Origin: Eubacterium sp. | GTDB taxonomy: Bacteria > Bacillota > Clostridia > Oscillospirales > Acutalibacteraceae | Assembly: GCA_015655975.1 (NCBI GenBank) | Contig: DVEP01000044.1 | Span: 68,497 to 132,496, forward strand | DNA: 64,000 nt | Direction: 5' to 3' | Shown: positions 43,123-51,201 of the stretch, one piece after another | Layout of the letters: each line of letters opens with the position of its first letter | Numbering within the stretch: position 1 is the stretch's first letter | Position numbers and translations under genes: made by a program | The notes under the pieces: generated by a model | Told to the model about the DNA's origin: nothing | The model's database searches: none | The model's input: only the letters and a program-made list of their open reading frames with translations

Positions 43123-44007
43123 TTACATTTTGTCTATTGCTTTTAACAATCTTTTACTTCTGTATTCTAAATATCTAAATCCGACTTTGCCGAGAGTTTT
43201 ATACCATAAAAGTTCATTGAACAGTGCGTATAATTCAACTTTAATATCACAGTTTTCAGATGTATCTGTCTTGCTTTTATATATGTCGTATAGGTGCAGG
43301 TTTTTACCATAGCCGACTGTAAGAGCGAACAACTCATACTCGGGTTCTGTCCACATAACATTAAACGGGTCAATAACACCTTTTAAAGACATGTTCTTTG
43401 TATCAATTATAAAATTCGGCAGCCAATAATCTCCGTGTGAAAGAGTTGCGTTATTTTTGTCGTTTCCTATTATCTCAGGCAGTTTTTTATAAGCTGTATT
43501 TACTGCTTTTTTTACTGTGTCGGAAACATCGGAATTGTTAGTGAAACTTACTATTTCTTTTGCGAATTCATTGTAGTATTCATACCAAGAATTGTAAACA
43601 GCATTGTCGATAGGACCGTATTTGTCGTTGTGAATGCTGTGGATTTTTATAAGATTGTCTACAATCTCATTGGTGAGTTTATTCTTGTTTCTTTTTAATA
43701 TCAAATTCTTCGGACTTGCTTCAACACCTTCAATTAATTCCATTCCGAGAAAGCCTTTGCCACGAATTTCTTTAAAGAAATATAATTTTGGCAGTTTGCA
43801 GTCAACTTTGCTTGAAATAAAGTTGATTGTATTATATTCGTCAAAAATGACCTGTGGATAGTCACTTGATTTAATTGCAATATAGTTTGGAAAAGTACTG
43901 ATTTTTACTTTGTATACAGTTGCACTTGCCCCTTTACCTATAACGGATATATCAAGTACTTTGCAATTGAGTTCTTTTTCAACTAAATTAGTAATTGTTT
44001 CTTCCAT
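43123..44007 (-). CDS. aminoglycoside-phosphotransferase-family kinase
   Basis: A 294-residue small-molecule kinase fold. It has a nucleotide loop (GKGASATVYKVKI), a Lys in NYIAIKSSD, the catalytic loop LSHGDYWLPNFIID, and the metal-binding Asp in GVIDPFN. Such proteins phosphorylate choline, amino sugars, homoserine-type compounds or aminoglycosides; the substrate here is unknown and resistance should not be assumed. TGAGGAT precedes the ATG on the minus strand. Neighbours give no pathway clue. Confidence 0.75.
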   Translation of the reverse strand: MEETITNLVEKELNCKVLDISVIGKGASATVYKVKISTFPNYIAIKSSDYPQVIFDEYNTINFISSKVDCKLPKLYFFKEIRGKGFLGMELIEGVEASPKNLILKRNKNKLTNEIVDNLIKIHSIHNDKYGPIDNAVYNSWYEYYNEFAKEIVSFTNNSDVSDTVKKAVNTAYKKLPEIIGNDKNNATLSHGDYWLPNFIIDTKNMSLKGVIDPFNVMWTEPEYELFALTVGYGKNLHLYDIYKSKTDTSENCDIKVELYALFNELLWYKTLGKVGFRYLEYRSKRLLKAIDKM

Positions 44008-44078
44008 AATAGTTTATCCTCACAGTTTTTATTGATAAAATGATGCCATAGAAAATATTTGTTTTCAAGCCGATAAAT

Positions 44079-44112
44079 AAAAAAGCAGAGAAGATTTATC
44101 TTCTCTGCTTTT
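44079..44112 (-). terminator. terminator of tRNA-Thr
   Basis: A perfect 12-bp stem (44083-44094 with 44099-44110, loop TTTA) lies directly after the encoded CCA of the tRNA. A-runs on one side and T-runs on the other make it usable in both directions. Confidence 0.85.
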
Positions 44113-44188
44113 TGGAGCTGATAGTCGGATTCGAACCGACGACCTGTTCATTACGAGTGAACTGCTCTACCTACTGAGCCATATCAGC
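44113..44188 (-). tRNA. tRNA-Thr (CGT)
   Basis: A 76-nt cloverleaf with CCA encoded. The acceptor stem is GCTGATA / TATCAGC, the D-arm lies in GGCTCAGTAGGTAGAGC, and the anticodon stem GTTCA / TGAAC encloses CTCGTAA with anticodon CGT. The T-arm is GTCGG-TTCGAAT-CCGAC. It reads ACG codons. Confidence 0.97.
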
Positions 44189-44336
44189 AAACATATTTTT
44201 CTGAATTGCACTGAAAATTATACAATAAAACTTACAGAAGGTCAAGAGTAGTTTTGTTTTTTATCTTAAAACAAAATTGTTCTTTTAGAAATCAACAGCA
44301 GTTATCGGAAATTTTATACATTTCTTATTAACCAAT

Positions 44337-44365
44337 TGACAAAGTAGGTAAATGATGCTATAATT
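44337..44365 (+). promoter_or_regulatory. sigma-A promoter of the methionine cluster
   Basis: A perfect TTGACA (44337-44342), a 17-bp spacer and a perfect TATAAT (44360-44365) with extended TGC. Such a strong core promoter is likely to need a repressor. Confidence 0.85.
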
Positions 44366-44377
44366 ATTACCTACTTG
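44343..44377 (+). promoter_or_regulatory. palindromic operator over the metY promoter
   Basis: AAGTAGGTAA (44343-44352) and TTACCTACTT (44368-44377) form a perfect 10-bp inverted repeat with a 15-bp centre, spanning the spacer and -10 box. A third partial half-site, ATAGGTAG, lies at 44383-44390. The placement is that of a repressor site. The regulator is unknown; an Rrf2-type sulfur regulator (CymR class) is one candidate from context only. Confidence 0.65.
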
Positions 44378-44404
44378 CAAGATAGGTAGAAAGGGATTGT
44401 AACT

Positions 44405-44473
44405 ATGCAATATCATTTTGAAAAACTTGTCAGAAAAAACTTTCGTTTCGGACGAATGTATTTATGGATTTGA
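44405..44473 (+). CDS. short leader ORF ahead of metY
   Basis: A 22-codon ORF starting MQYHFEKLVRK and ending MYLWI, with AAAGGG (44391-44396) eight bases ahead of its ATG. It lies in the 5-prime leader, between the operator-promoter and metY. It is not rich in Met or Cys. It could be a leader peptide or a chance ORF that uses a spare ribosome binding site. Confidence 0.35.
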   Translation: MQYHFEKLVRKNFRFGRMYLWI

Positions 44474-44516
44474 AATAAAACACATAAAAACATTTAATCG
44501 AAAGGAAATAAAAATT

Positions 44517-45800
44517 ATGGCTGATTATAAATTTGAAACATTACAACTTCATGTAGGACAGGAAAATCCTGACCCTGCAACCGATGCGCGCGCAGTGCCG
44601 ATTTATGCAACGACTTCGTATGTATTTCACAATTGTGAACACGCCGCTGCTCGCTTTGGACTTGCTGACGCAGGCAATATTTACGGCAGACTCACAAACT
44701 CTACACAAGATGTTCTTGAACAACGCGTGGCGGCGCTTGAGAGCGGAGTTTCAGCTTTGGCTCTTGCGTCGGGTGCGGCGGCTATTACATATACATTAGA
44801 GACGCTCGGTCAAAACGGCGGACATTTTGTAGTTCAAAAAACAATTTACGGCGGAAGTTATAACCTTTTGGCACATACATTACCGAACTTCGGAATTACT
44901 GCAAGTTTTGTAAACATTCACAATCTTGCGGAAGTTGAATCCGCTGTTCGTGAAAACACTCGCGCAATTTATATTGAAACACTCGGCAATCCAAACAGCG
45001 ACATTCCCGATATTGACGCTCTTTCAAAACTTGCGCACAAGTACGGTATTCCTCTTGTGGTTGACAACACTTTCGGCACACCGTATCTTATTCGCCCCAT
45101 AGAACACGGAGCAGATATAGTTTTGCACTCGGCAACAAAATTTCTCGGAGGACACGGAACGACGCTCGGCGGTATAATTGTAGATTCAGGCAATTTTGAC
45201 TGGTCGGCAAGCGGAAAATATCCTGCGATTTCGGAGCCGAACCCGAGCTATCACGGTGTGTCTTTCACACAGGCAGTCGGTAAGAAAGCGTTTGTTACAT
45301 ACATTCGTGCCGTGTTGCTTAGAGATACAGGTGCAACAATTTCTCCGTTTTCTGCTTTTTTGCTTTTGCAAGGCATTGAGACGCTGTCGCTTCGTTTGGA
45401 AAGACATATTGAAAATACTAAAAAAACAGTTGAGTTTTTGTCAAATCACCCACAGGTTGAGAAAGTTAACCATCCGTCGCTTTCGCAACATCCTGACAAT
45501 GAACTGTATAAAAAGTATTTTAAAAATGGGGGCGGTTCGATCTTTACTTTTGAAATAAAAGGCGGAGTGAAAGAAGCACACAAATTTATTGACAATCTTA
45601 AAATTTTTTCTTTGCTTGCAAATGTTGCAGATGTGAAGAGTCTTGTCATTCATCCTGCAACAACAACTCACAGTCAGTTGACGGCACAGGAACTTGAAGA
45701 ACAGGGCATTAAACCCAACACAATTCGTCTTTCAATAGGTACGGAACATATTGACGATATTTTTGCCGATTTGCAAAGAGGTTTTGACGCTGTTAAATAA
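44517..45800 (+). CDS. metY: O-acetylhomoserine sulfhydrylase (MetY type)
   Basis: A Cys/Met-metabolism PLP enzyme that makes homocysteine from O-acetylhomoserine and sulfide. The 427-residue product starts at ATG 44517 (after GAAAGGAA) with the typical FETLQLHVGQENPDPATDARAVPIYATTSYVF. It has IYGRLTNSTQDVLEQRVAALE, and the Schiff-base lysine in VLHSATKFLGGHGTTLGG. SFTQAVGKKAFVTYIR and LGIEHIDDI-like TEHIDDIFADL complete the pattern. The long insert and the length favour MetY over MetB or MetC. It supplies homocysteine to the metH product of the same cluster. Confidence 0.93.
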   Translation: MADYKFETLQLHVGQENPDPATDARAVPIYATTSYVFHNCEHAAARFGLADAGNIYGRLTNSTQDVLEQRVAALESGVSALALASGAAAITYTLETLGQNGGHFVVQKTIYGGSYNLLAHTLPNFGITASFVNIHNLAEVESAVRENTRAIYIETLGNPNSDIPDIDALSKLAHKYGIPLVVDNTFGTPYLIRPIEHGADIVLHSATKFLGGHGTTLGGIIVDSGNFDWSASGKYPAISEPNPSYHGVSFTQAVGKKAFVTYIRAVLLRDTGATISPFSAFLLLQGIETLSLRLERHIENTKKTVEFLSNHPQVEKVNHPSLSQHPDNELYKKYFKNGGGSIFTFEIKGGVKEAHKFIDNLKIFSLLANVADVKSLVIHPATTTHSQLTAQELEEQGIKPNTIRLSIGTEHIDDIFADLQRGFDAVK

Positions 45801-45889
45801 ATTTTTAACAAATTTACTATATCAGAATTCTTGATTTACTCACTGTCAAGATGTATAATTAGAGAAATTAATTTCAAAGGAAAATGTAT

Positions 45890-46768
45890 ATGAAAATCAC
45901 AGATTTACTGACAAATAAACTATCTTTGTCATTTGAGGTTTTTCCTCCTAAAACAGATACGGCTTTTGAAAATGTGCGTGCGGCAACTGAAGAAATTGCA
46001 AAACTGCACCCGTCATTTATGAGTGTTACATACGGTGCAGGAGGCGGAACAAGTCAATATACTTTGGACATTGCGAAGCAAATAAACGACAGATACTCGG
46101 TGCCGTCATTGGCTCACCTGACCTGCGTTTCTTCTACAAGAGAAACTGTGCGTAAGCGTATAGATGATATTAAAGAGGCGGGCATAAAAAATGTTATGGC
46201 TCTTCGAGGCGACATTCCTGCAGAACTTCAAAATTCAAATCGCGACGATTGGGACTATCACAATGCGATAGAACTCGTCAGAGAACTTAAGGCGGCGGAT
46301 TCTGAATTGTGTATCGGAGGCGCGTGCTATCCCGAAATTCATCCCGAAAGCGAAAACCAAAAAGAAGATATTAAGTATCTGAAAGAGAAAGTTGACGCAG
46401 GGTGCGATTTTCTTACAACTCAGATGTTTTTTGACAACAATTTGCTTTACAATTTTCTTTACAAAATCCGTGAGGCAGGCATTACAGTGCCTGTTATTCC
46501 GGGTATAATGCCTATCACAAATGCCAATCAAGTTGCCCGTGCAATAAAACTTTCAGGCTCGTTTATGCCTCAAAGATTTAAGAGCCTTGTAGATAAATTT
46601 GGCTCAAACCCTGCGGCTATGAAACAGGCAGGCATTGCGTACGCAACCGACCAAATAATAGATTTGTACGCAAACGGAATAACAAATGTACATGTGTATT
46701 CTATGAATAAGCCTGATGTTGCCCGAAAAATTCAAGACAATTTGAGCGATATATTGGGAGCATATTGA
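45890..46768 (+). CDS. metF: 5,10-methylenetetrahydrofolate reductase
   Basis: MetF makes 5-methyl-tetrahydrofolate, the methyl donor of methionine synthase. The 292-residue product has LSFEVFPPKTDTAFENV, FMSVTYGAGGGTSQYTLD, LAHLTCVSSTRETV, VMALRGDIP, and ITTQMFFDNNLL-like FLTTQMFFDNNLLYNF, the standard FAD and substrate elements. ATG 45890 is preferred to ATG 45884 because of its distance from AAAGGA. The gene follows metY by about 90 bp. Confidence 0.95.
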   Translation: MKITDLLTNKLSLSFEVFPPKTDTAFENVRAATEEIAKLHPSFMSVTYGAGGGTSQYTLDIAKQINDRYSVPSLAHLTCVSSTRETVRKRIDDIKEAGIKNVMALRGDIPAELQNSNRDDWDYHNAIELVRELKAADSELCIGGACYPEIHPESENQKEDIKYLKEKVDAGCDFLTTQMFFDNNLLYNFLYKIREAGITVPVIPGIMPITNANQVARAIKLSGSFMPQRFKSLVDKFGSNPAAMKQAGIAYATDQIIDLYANGITNVHVYSMNKPDVARKIQDNLSDILGAY

Positions 46769-46772
46769 AAAA

Positions 46773-47435
46773 ATGAATTCTGTTGTTTTAACAAAAATAT
46801 ATGATGAACCGCCTTTTTGTGAAAAGGAAATATTGCGCTATGCAGGTTGCAAAGAAGCAGACGAAAAGATGATTTCTTTTCTCAAAGAGTGTGTCGGCGA
46901 AGTTAAAGACAAACTGACCTATAAAGTCTGTTACCGTGAATTTCCTGTGAAAATTGACGGAACTTTGTGTAACTTTGAAGCGTTTTGTACACATTCTGAA
47001 AAATTGGCTGTAAATCTCGGCGATTGTGAAAAAGTTGTAGTTTTTGCTGCTACCGTCGGAGTCGGAATAGACCGCTTAATAGCAAAATACAACAGGCTTT
47101 CTCCGTCAAAAGCGTTGATGTTTCAGGCAATCGGTGCGGAAAGAATAGAGGCGCTTTGCGATACCTTTTGTTCAGATATTGAAAAAGAGTACGGTACAGG
47201 ATTTAAACCGCGTTTCAGCCCCGGTTACGGAGATTTGTCGATTGATATTCAAAAAAATATTTTTTCACTGCTTGACCCCGAACGAAGAATAGGGCTGACT
47301 CTAAACGACAGTATGCTGATGTCACCGTCTAAATCGGTTACGGCTTTTGCAGGGGTTGGCGGAAATATAAAAACAGTTGTGAATAAATGCAGTGTGTGTA
47401 AAAAATTTGATTGTGAATTCAGAGGTGCCAAATGA
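46773..47435 (+). CDS. free-standing methionine synthase activation-domain protein
   Basis: A 220-residue protein equal to the C-terminal reactivation domain of B12-dependent methionine synthase, encoded separately. The SAM-binding region is visible in FKPRFSPGYGDLSIDIQKNIFSLLDPERRIGLTLNDSMLMSPSKSVTAFAG. Two late Cys pairs (CSVCKKFDCEF) end the protein. It would bind SAM and help reduce inactive cob(II)alamin. It overlaps metH by 4 bp (ATGA), which fits a two-protein complex. Confidence 0.85.
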   Translation: MNSVVLTKIYDEPPFCEKEILRYAGCKEADEKMISFLKECVGEVKDKLTYKVCYREFPVKIDGTLCNFEAFCTHSEKLAVNLGDCEKVVVFAATVGVGIDRLIAKYNRLSPSKALMFQAIGAERIEALCDTFCSDIEKEYGTGFKPRFSPGYGDLSIDIQKNIFSLLDPERRIGLTLNDSMLMSPSKSVTAFAGVGGNIKTVVNKCSVCKKFDCEFRGAK

Positions 47436-49840
47436 ATTTTAAAGAATATTTAAAAAATAATATAGTCTGTCTTGACGGCGGTATGGGAACATTGCTGCAA
47501 GAAAAGGGCTTAAACCCGGGAGAGTACCCTGAAAGATGGAACTTATCTCATCCCGAGATAATAACAGAAATTCACAAAGCGTATTTTGACGCAGGAAGCA
47601 ATGTTGTTTGTACAAATACATTTGGCGCAAATACTCTTAAATTTACTGAAGTTGAACTCGATGAAATAGTAAAGTCGGCTGTCAAAAATGCTGAAAATGC
47701 AAGAAATTCCTCTGTTTCAAAATCAGAAAAGTTTATAGCGCTTGACATCGGTCCGTCGGGAAAACTTTTGAAACCTCTCGGAAATTTTGACTTTGAAGAC
47801 GCAGTGAAACTTTTTGCAAAAACCGTAAAACTCGGCGTTAAATACGGTGTTGACCTTGTCATTATTGAAACTATGAATGACAGTTATGAAACAAAAGCCG
47901 CACTTCTTGCAGTTAAAGAAAACAGCAATCTTCCCGTAATTGTTTCAAATGCATATACAGAGGACGGAAAACTTATGACAGGCGCAACGCCTTCTGCTAT
48001 GGCGGCACTGCTTGAGGGTATGGGCGCAGATGCGATAGGTGCAAACTGTTCTCTCGGACCGAAACAACTGCGTGGTGTTGTTGAAGAATTGCTTCAAAAA
48101 TCGTCCGTTCCAGTAGTGCTCAAACCAAATGCAGGTCTTCCGAAATCGGTGGACGCAAAAACTGTTTTTGATGTTACGGCAAAGGAGTTCTCCGAAGAAG
48201 TTGCTGACCTTGTTAAAAAAGGTGTTCGTGTTGTCGGCGGTTGCTGCGGTACGACGCCCGAGTATATTAAAACGCTTTGCGAAAATATATCTGTAATTGA
48301 ACCTGTTGCTGTTGAACAAAAAAACATTACAGTTGTTTCGTCCTACGCAAATGCCGTTGAGTTTGGTGAAAAACCTGTTTTAATCGGCGAGCGTATTAAT
48401 CCTACGGGTAAAAAAAGATTTAAACAGGCGCTTGTTGAAAACGATATTGACTATATTTTGTCAGAAGGCGTAAAACAACAGGAAAAAGGCGTTCATATAC
48501 TTGATGTAAATGTGGGACTTCCCGAGATTGACGAAGTACAGATGCTAAAAGACACTGTATGTGAACTTCAGGCAGTTACAGATTTGCCGCTTCAAATAGA
48601 TACATCAGACGCTGTCGCTATGGAAACGGCTTTGCGCCGATATAACGGAAAAGCAATGATAAACTCCGTAAACGGCAAGCAGGAAAGTATGGATTCGGTT
48701 TTTCCTCTTGTGAAAAAATACGGCGGACTTGTGGTAGCGCTGACACTTGATGAAAACGGCATTCCCGAAACGGCTGAAGAAAGAGTAGAGATTGCAAAAA
48801 AAATATTGAAAACAGCTGAAGAATACGGCATAGAGAAAAAAGATATAATTTTTGATACTCTGGCTATGACAATCAGCGCAGACAATAAAGCGGCGCTTGC
48901 AACTGTTTCTTCTCTTAAAACAATTAAAAATGAACTCGGTTGTCATACATCTTTGGGCGTTTCAAATGTTTCTTTCGGTCTGCCTAATCGAGATGCCGTA
49001 AACGGTACATTTTTTGCATTGGCTTTGGAAAACGGACTTTCTGCCGCAATTATGAATCCGTATTCTGCCGATATGATGAAAACTTACTACACATATAATG
49101 CTTTGAAAGGTTTGGACGAAAATTGTTCCGAATATATTGAAAATGCAAGTTCTTTTGTTTCAAATGTTGCTTCTTCTGTTGTTACCGAACAGAAAAGTAA
49201 CGAGAATTTTTCTTCCGAACTTCAATACGCTGTAGTCAAAGGCTTGAAAGATAAAGCGTCTGAAATTACAAAAACACTTCTTTCTTCCGCTCCCGGACTT
49301 CAAATCGTCAATGAAGAAATCATTCCTGCATTGAATATCGTAGGCGAGGGTTTTGAAAATAAAACGGTGTACTTGCCTCAACTTCTGATGAGCGCAGAGG
49401 CTGCAAAAAGCGCTTTTGAGGTTATAAAAGCACATATGTCGGGCAAGGAAAAATCTGCCGATAAAGGTACATTTGTGATAGCGACTGTTCACGGCGATAT
49501 TCACGACATCGGCAAAAATATAGTGAAACTTTTGCTTGAAAACTACGGGTTCAATGTTGTTGATTTAGGAAGAGATGTACCGCCCGAAACAATTGTTGAA
49601 AAAGTTTTGGAACTTCACTCTTATTTAGTCGGTTTGAGCGCTTTGATGACAACTACTGTACCGGCAATGGAAGAAACTATAAAACAACTTCGCGAAAAAG
49701 CGCCTTGGTGCAAAATTGTGGTAGGCGGCGCCGTACTTACGCAGGAATATGCCGATAAAATCGGCGCTGATAAATATGCAAAAGACGCTATGGGTACTGT
49801 GCGCTATGCTGAAAAAATTATGAGCGAAGTAAAAGAATGA
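47432..49840 (+). CDS. metH: B12-dependent methionine synthase (without activation domain)
   Basis: MetH moves the methyl group of methyl-THF through cobalamin to homocysteine. The 802-residue protein has an N-terminal homocysteine/zinc domain (LDGGMGTLLQEKGL; GANCSLGP; Zn Cys pair in VVGGCCGTTPEYI), a pterin-binding domain (IGERINPTGKKRFK), a cap helix bundle, and the cobalamin domain with VHGDIHDIGKNIVKLLLENYGF, whose His is the lower axial ligand. The activation domain is absent and is encoded just upstream. A terminator follows. Confidence 0.95.
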   Translation: MNFKEYLKNNIVCLDGGMGTLLQEKGLNPGEYPERWNLSHPEIITEIHKAYFDAGSNVVCTNTFGANTLKFTEVELDEIVKSAVKNAENARNSSVSKSEKFIALDIGPSGKLLKPLGNFDFEDAVKLFAKTVKLGVKYGVDLVIIETMNDSYETKAALLAVKENSNLPVIVSNAYTEDGKLMTGATPSAMAALLEGMGADAIGANCSLGPKQLRGVVEELLQKSSVPVVLKPNAGLPKSVDAKTVFDVTAKEFSEEVADLVKKGVRVVGGCCGTTPEYIKTLCENISVIEPVAVEQKNITVVSSYANAVEFGEKPVLIGERINPTGKKRFKQALVENDIDYILSEGVKQQEKGVHILDVNVGLPEIDEVQMLKDTVCELQAVTDLPLQIDTSDAVAMETALRRYNGKAMINSVNGKQESMDSVFPLVKKYGGLVVALTLDENGIPETAEERVEIAKKILKTAEEYGIEKKDIIFDTLAMTISADNKAALATVSSLKTIKNELGCHTSLGVSNVSFGLPNRDAVNGTFFALALENGLSAAIMNPYSADMMKTYYTYNALKGLDENCSEYIENASSFVSNVASSVVTEQKSNENFSSELQYAVVKGLKDKASEITKTLLSSAPGLQIVNEEIIPALNIVGEGFENKTVYLPQLLMSAEAAKSAFEVIKAHMSGKEKSADKGTFVIATVHGDIHDIGKNIVKLLLENYGFNVVDLGRDVPPETIVEKVLELHSYLVGLSALMTTTVPAMEETIKQLREKAPWCKIVVGGAVLTQEYADKIGADKYAKDAMGTVRYAEKIMSEVKE

Positions 49841-49947
49841 TTTTAGTGCAAAAAATACTGAAATATTAAAAAATCACTGTGCAGCAATGATTTGTGCAGA
49901 CAGTACAAATAGAACGATTGGTGTAGAATAATTAAATTTTTAGCAAC

Positions 49948-49990
49948 AAACTGATTTCGTTTTTCTGACGGAGTCAGTTTTGTTATTTTT
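49948..49990 (+). terminator. terminator after metH
   Basis: AAACTGA pairs with TCAGTTT, or CTGAC (49965-49969) with GTCAG (49973-49977), followed by TTTTGTTATTTTTT. Confidence 0.7.
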
Positions 49991-50082
49991 TCTTTTTTGT
50001 AAATTCAGATTATTTTTCAGCATTTTCAATTATAGGCTTCTGCAAGTTTCTGTCGTTGTTACCCGCTTCAACATCTCGCAAT

Positions 50083-50117
50083 CAAAAAAAACCTGACGAA
50101 AAAATCGTCAGGTAAAA
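50083..50117 (-). terminator. terminator of the agrD-agrB operon
   Basis: ACCTGACGA (50091-50099) pairs perfectly with TCGTCAGGT (50105-50113). Read on the minus strand it is followed by eight T. It lies directly after the zinc-ribbon gene. Confidence 0.85.
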
Positions 50118-50312
50118 CTATTTATATGTAATTTTTGTTTTGTTAAAGTCTTTCCATGATAATTTTTGACCGCAGTTACTGCAAAATTCCATATATTCTC
50201 TGTCGAGGGATTTATTACACCTTGGGCAAATTGAAAAAACCAAATTCACTTTTTTAAAAATAACAGTTTCCGTCACCTTCATTGCAATTCTATAAGAATC
50301 GCTGTTATCCAT
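50118..50312 (-). CDS. small zinc-ribbon protein in the agr operon
   Basis: A 64-residue protein with one zinc ribbon: CPRCNKSL (about residues 33-40) and CSNCGQKLSW (about 48-57). It has no membrane span. AAAGGAATAAAGG precedes the ATG on the minus strand. It is 13 bp after agrB and shares its terminator, so it belongs to the agrD-agrB transcript. A zinc ribbon is not part of known agr loci. It may be a small regulator or an unrelated passenger. Confidence 0.65.
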   Translation of the reverse strand: MDNSDSYRIAMKVTETVIFKKVNLVFSICPRCNKSLDREYMEFCSNCGQKLSWKDFNKTKITYK

Positions 50313-50325
50313 AGCCTTTATTCCT

Positions 50326-50910
50326 TTAATCAGATATTTTAATTTTTTTTATTTTTCCTGCAACAAGCAGTACGCTTTCAAGAATTAAACTTAAGCAACA
50401 AGGAACAAGCACCATTTGAAATTTGAAAAAATACGAAACGATAATATTTATGCTTATCACAAGTAATATAACCCAAGAAACTTTACGGAAATATTTGAAC
50501 TCTTTTTTCGATAAGGGCTTTTCAGGTGTATCAAGCGGACAAAAGACAAATATACAGACTGACGATACTGCACTGATAATGAGCAGAACAGTCTGAAAAT
50601 CATAAGTTTTTGACAACCTGATTACAACAATACAAGCTAATATTGACAGAGTTGATAGTATTTCGCATCTTGTTTCGGTTGCTGCGTGATAGCCGCCGGC
50701 ATATTTTCTTATGAACTGAAATGCAATATAGAAAATAATACTTTCAATAATACAGTTTAATACAAAGCCGAATATACAGGCTATAATAAAAAACATTAGC
50801 TGTGACAAAAGCATAAATAAACCGTAAATATATAATTCCTTGTCCTCGTCACTTATCGTTCCGTTTGAAAGCAATTTTTCAGTAAAGAAAGTTGATAATT
50901 TATTTATCAT
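50326..50910 (-). CDS. agrB: AgrB-like peptide-processing membrane protease
   Basis: AgrB cleaves the C-terminal tail of the AgrD precursor and forms the ring of the autoinducing peptide. The 194-residue product has several membrane spans and the catalytic pair His75 and Cys82 in KYAGGYHAATETRCEIL, with the same 7-residue spacing as in Staphylococcus AgrB. The late PLDTPEKPLSKKE loop is also characteristic. It overlaps agrD by 11 bp on the minus strand. Confidence 0.92.
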   Translation of the reverse strand: MINKLSTFFTEKLLSNGTISDEDKELYIYGLFMLLSQLMFFIIACIFGFVLNCIIESIIFYIAFQFIRKYAGGYHAATETRCEILSTLSILACIVVIRLSKTYDFQTVLLIISAVSSVCIFVFCPLDTPEKPLSKKEFKYFRKVSWVILLVISINIIVSYFFKFQMVLVPCCLSLILESVLLVAGKIKKIKISD

Positions 50911-51049
50911 TCTCTACCTTGCTGAACTTTTTCAAAGCAACAGGTGCCTTTGGTTGGTATACAGTTCCGCTTGTCGTACTGTTTGCACTATTCTTAACCG
51001 CAATCATAACAACACTCTTTAATACGTTTTTCAAACGAATATTTTTCAT
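50900..51049 (-). CDS. agrD: AgrD-like autoinducer precursor without cysteine
   Basis: A 49-residue precursor. It has an amphipathic N-terminal helix (MKNIRLKNVLKSVVMIAVK), a core around NSANSTTSGTVY, and the recognition tail YQPKAPVALKKFSK. The QPKxP motif and position upstream of agrB identify it. There is no Cys in the protein. The ring would have to be closed by a Ser (SGTVY, five residues) or Thr, giving a lactone rather than a thiolactone. ATG 51049 follows AAAGGAG. The agr assignment is firm by context; the mature peptide is inference. Confidence 0.8.
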   Translation of the reverse strand: MKNIRLKNVLKSVVMIAVKNSANSTTSGTVYQPKAPVALKKFSKVENDK

Positions 51050-51080
51050 AGCAATTACTCCTTTCTTTTTAATCCGAAAA

Positions 51081-51099
51081 CTACTATAAACCATAGTAG
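51081..51099. promoter_or_regulatory. inverted repeat at the agrD transcription start
   Basis: CTACTAT (51081-51087) and ATAGTAG (51093-51099) form a perfect 7-bp inverted repeat just downstream of the agrD -10 box. It may be an operator or an mRNA 5-prime hairpin. Confidence 0.45.
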
Positions 51100-51101
51100 C
51101 A

Positions 51102-51130
51102 ATTATATTCCATCATTTTTCAAAAATCAA
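51102..51130 (-). promoter_or_regulatory. promoter of agrD-agrB
   Basis: On the minus strand, TTGATT (51130-51125), a 17-bp spacer and TATAAT (51107-51102). The 18-bp element at 51136-51153 ends 5 bp before the -35 box. Confidence 0.7.
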
Positions 51131-51135
51131 TATCT

Positions 51136-51153
51136 AAAACAAAACTATGCTAT
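51136..51153 (-). promoter_or_regulatory. candidate AgrA box, copy 1
   Basis: On the minus strand it reads ATAGCATAGTTTTGTTTT. The identical 18 bases occur on the plus strand at 53740-53757, in the same position relative to a -35-like TTGAAT. The AGTTTTG part loosely resembles LytTR-type binding sites. The role as an AgrA site is inference. Confidence 0.5.
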
Positions 51154-51201
51154 TTTTAAGGCGTTTATAATATATTTACTTTAATAATTAGTAAAACTTT
51201 G

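Noticed and set aside
43123..44007. Aminoglycoside resistance gene
   Set aside because: The kinase fold is shared by many housekeeping enzymes and nothing ties it to resistance, so I call only the fold.
44400..44516. SAM riboswitch or T-box ahead of metY
   Set aside because: The leader is short, has no multi-stem structure or T-box sequence that I can see, and the operator plus promoter explain control.
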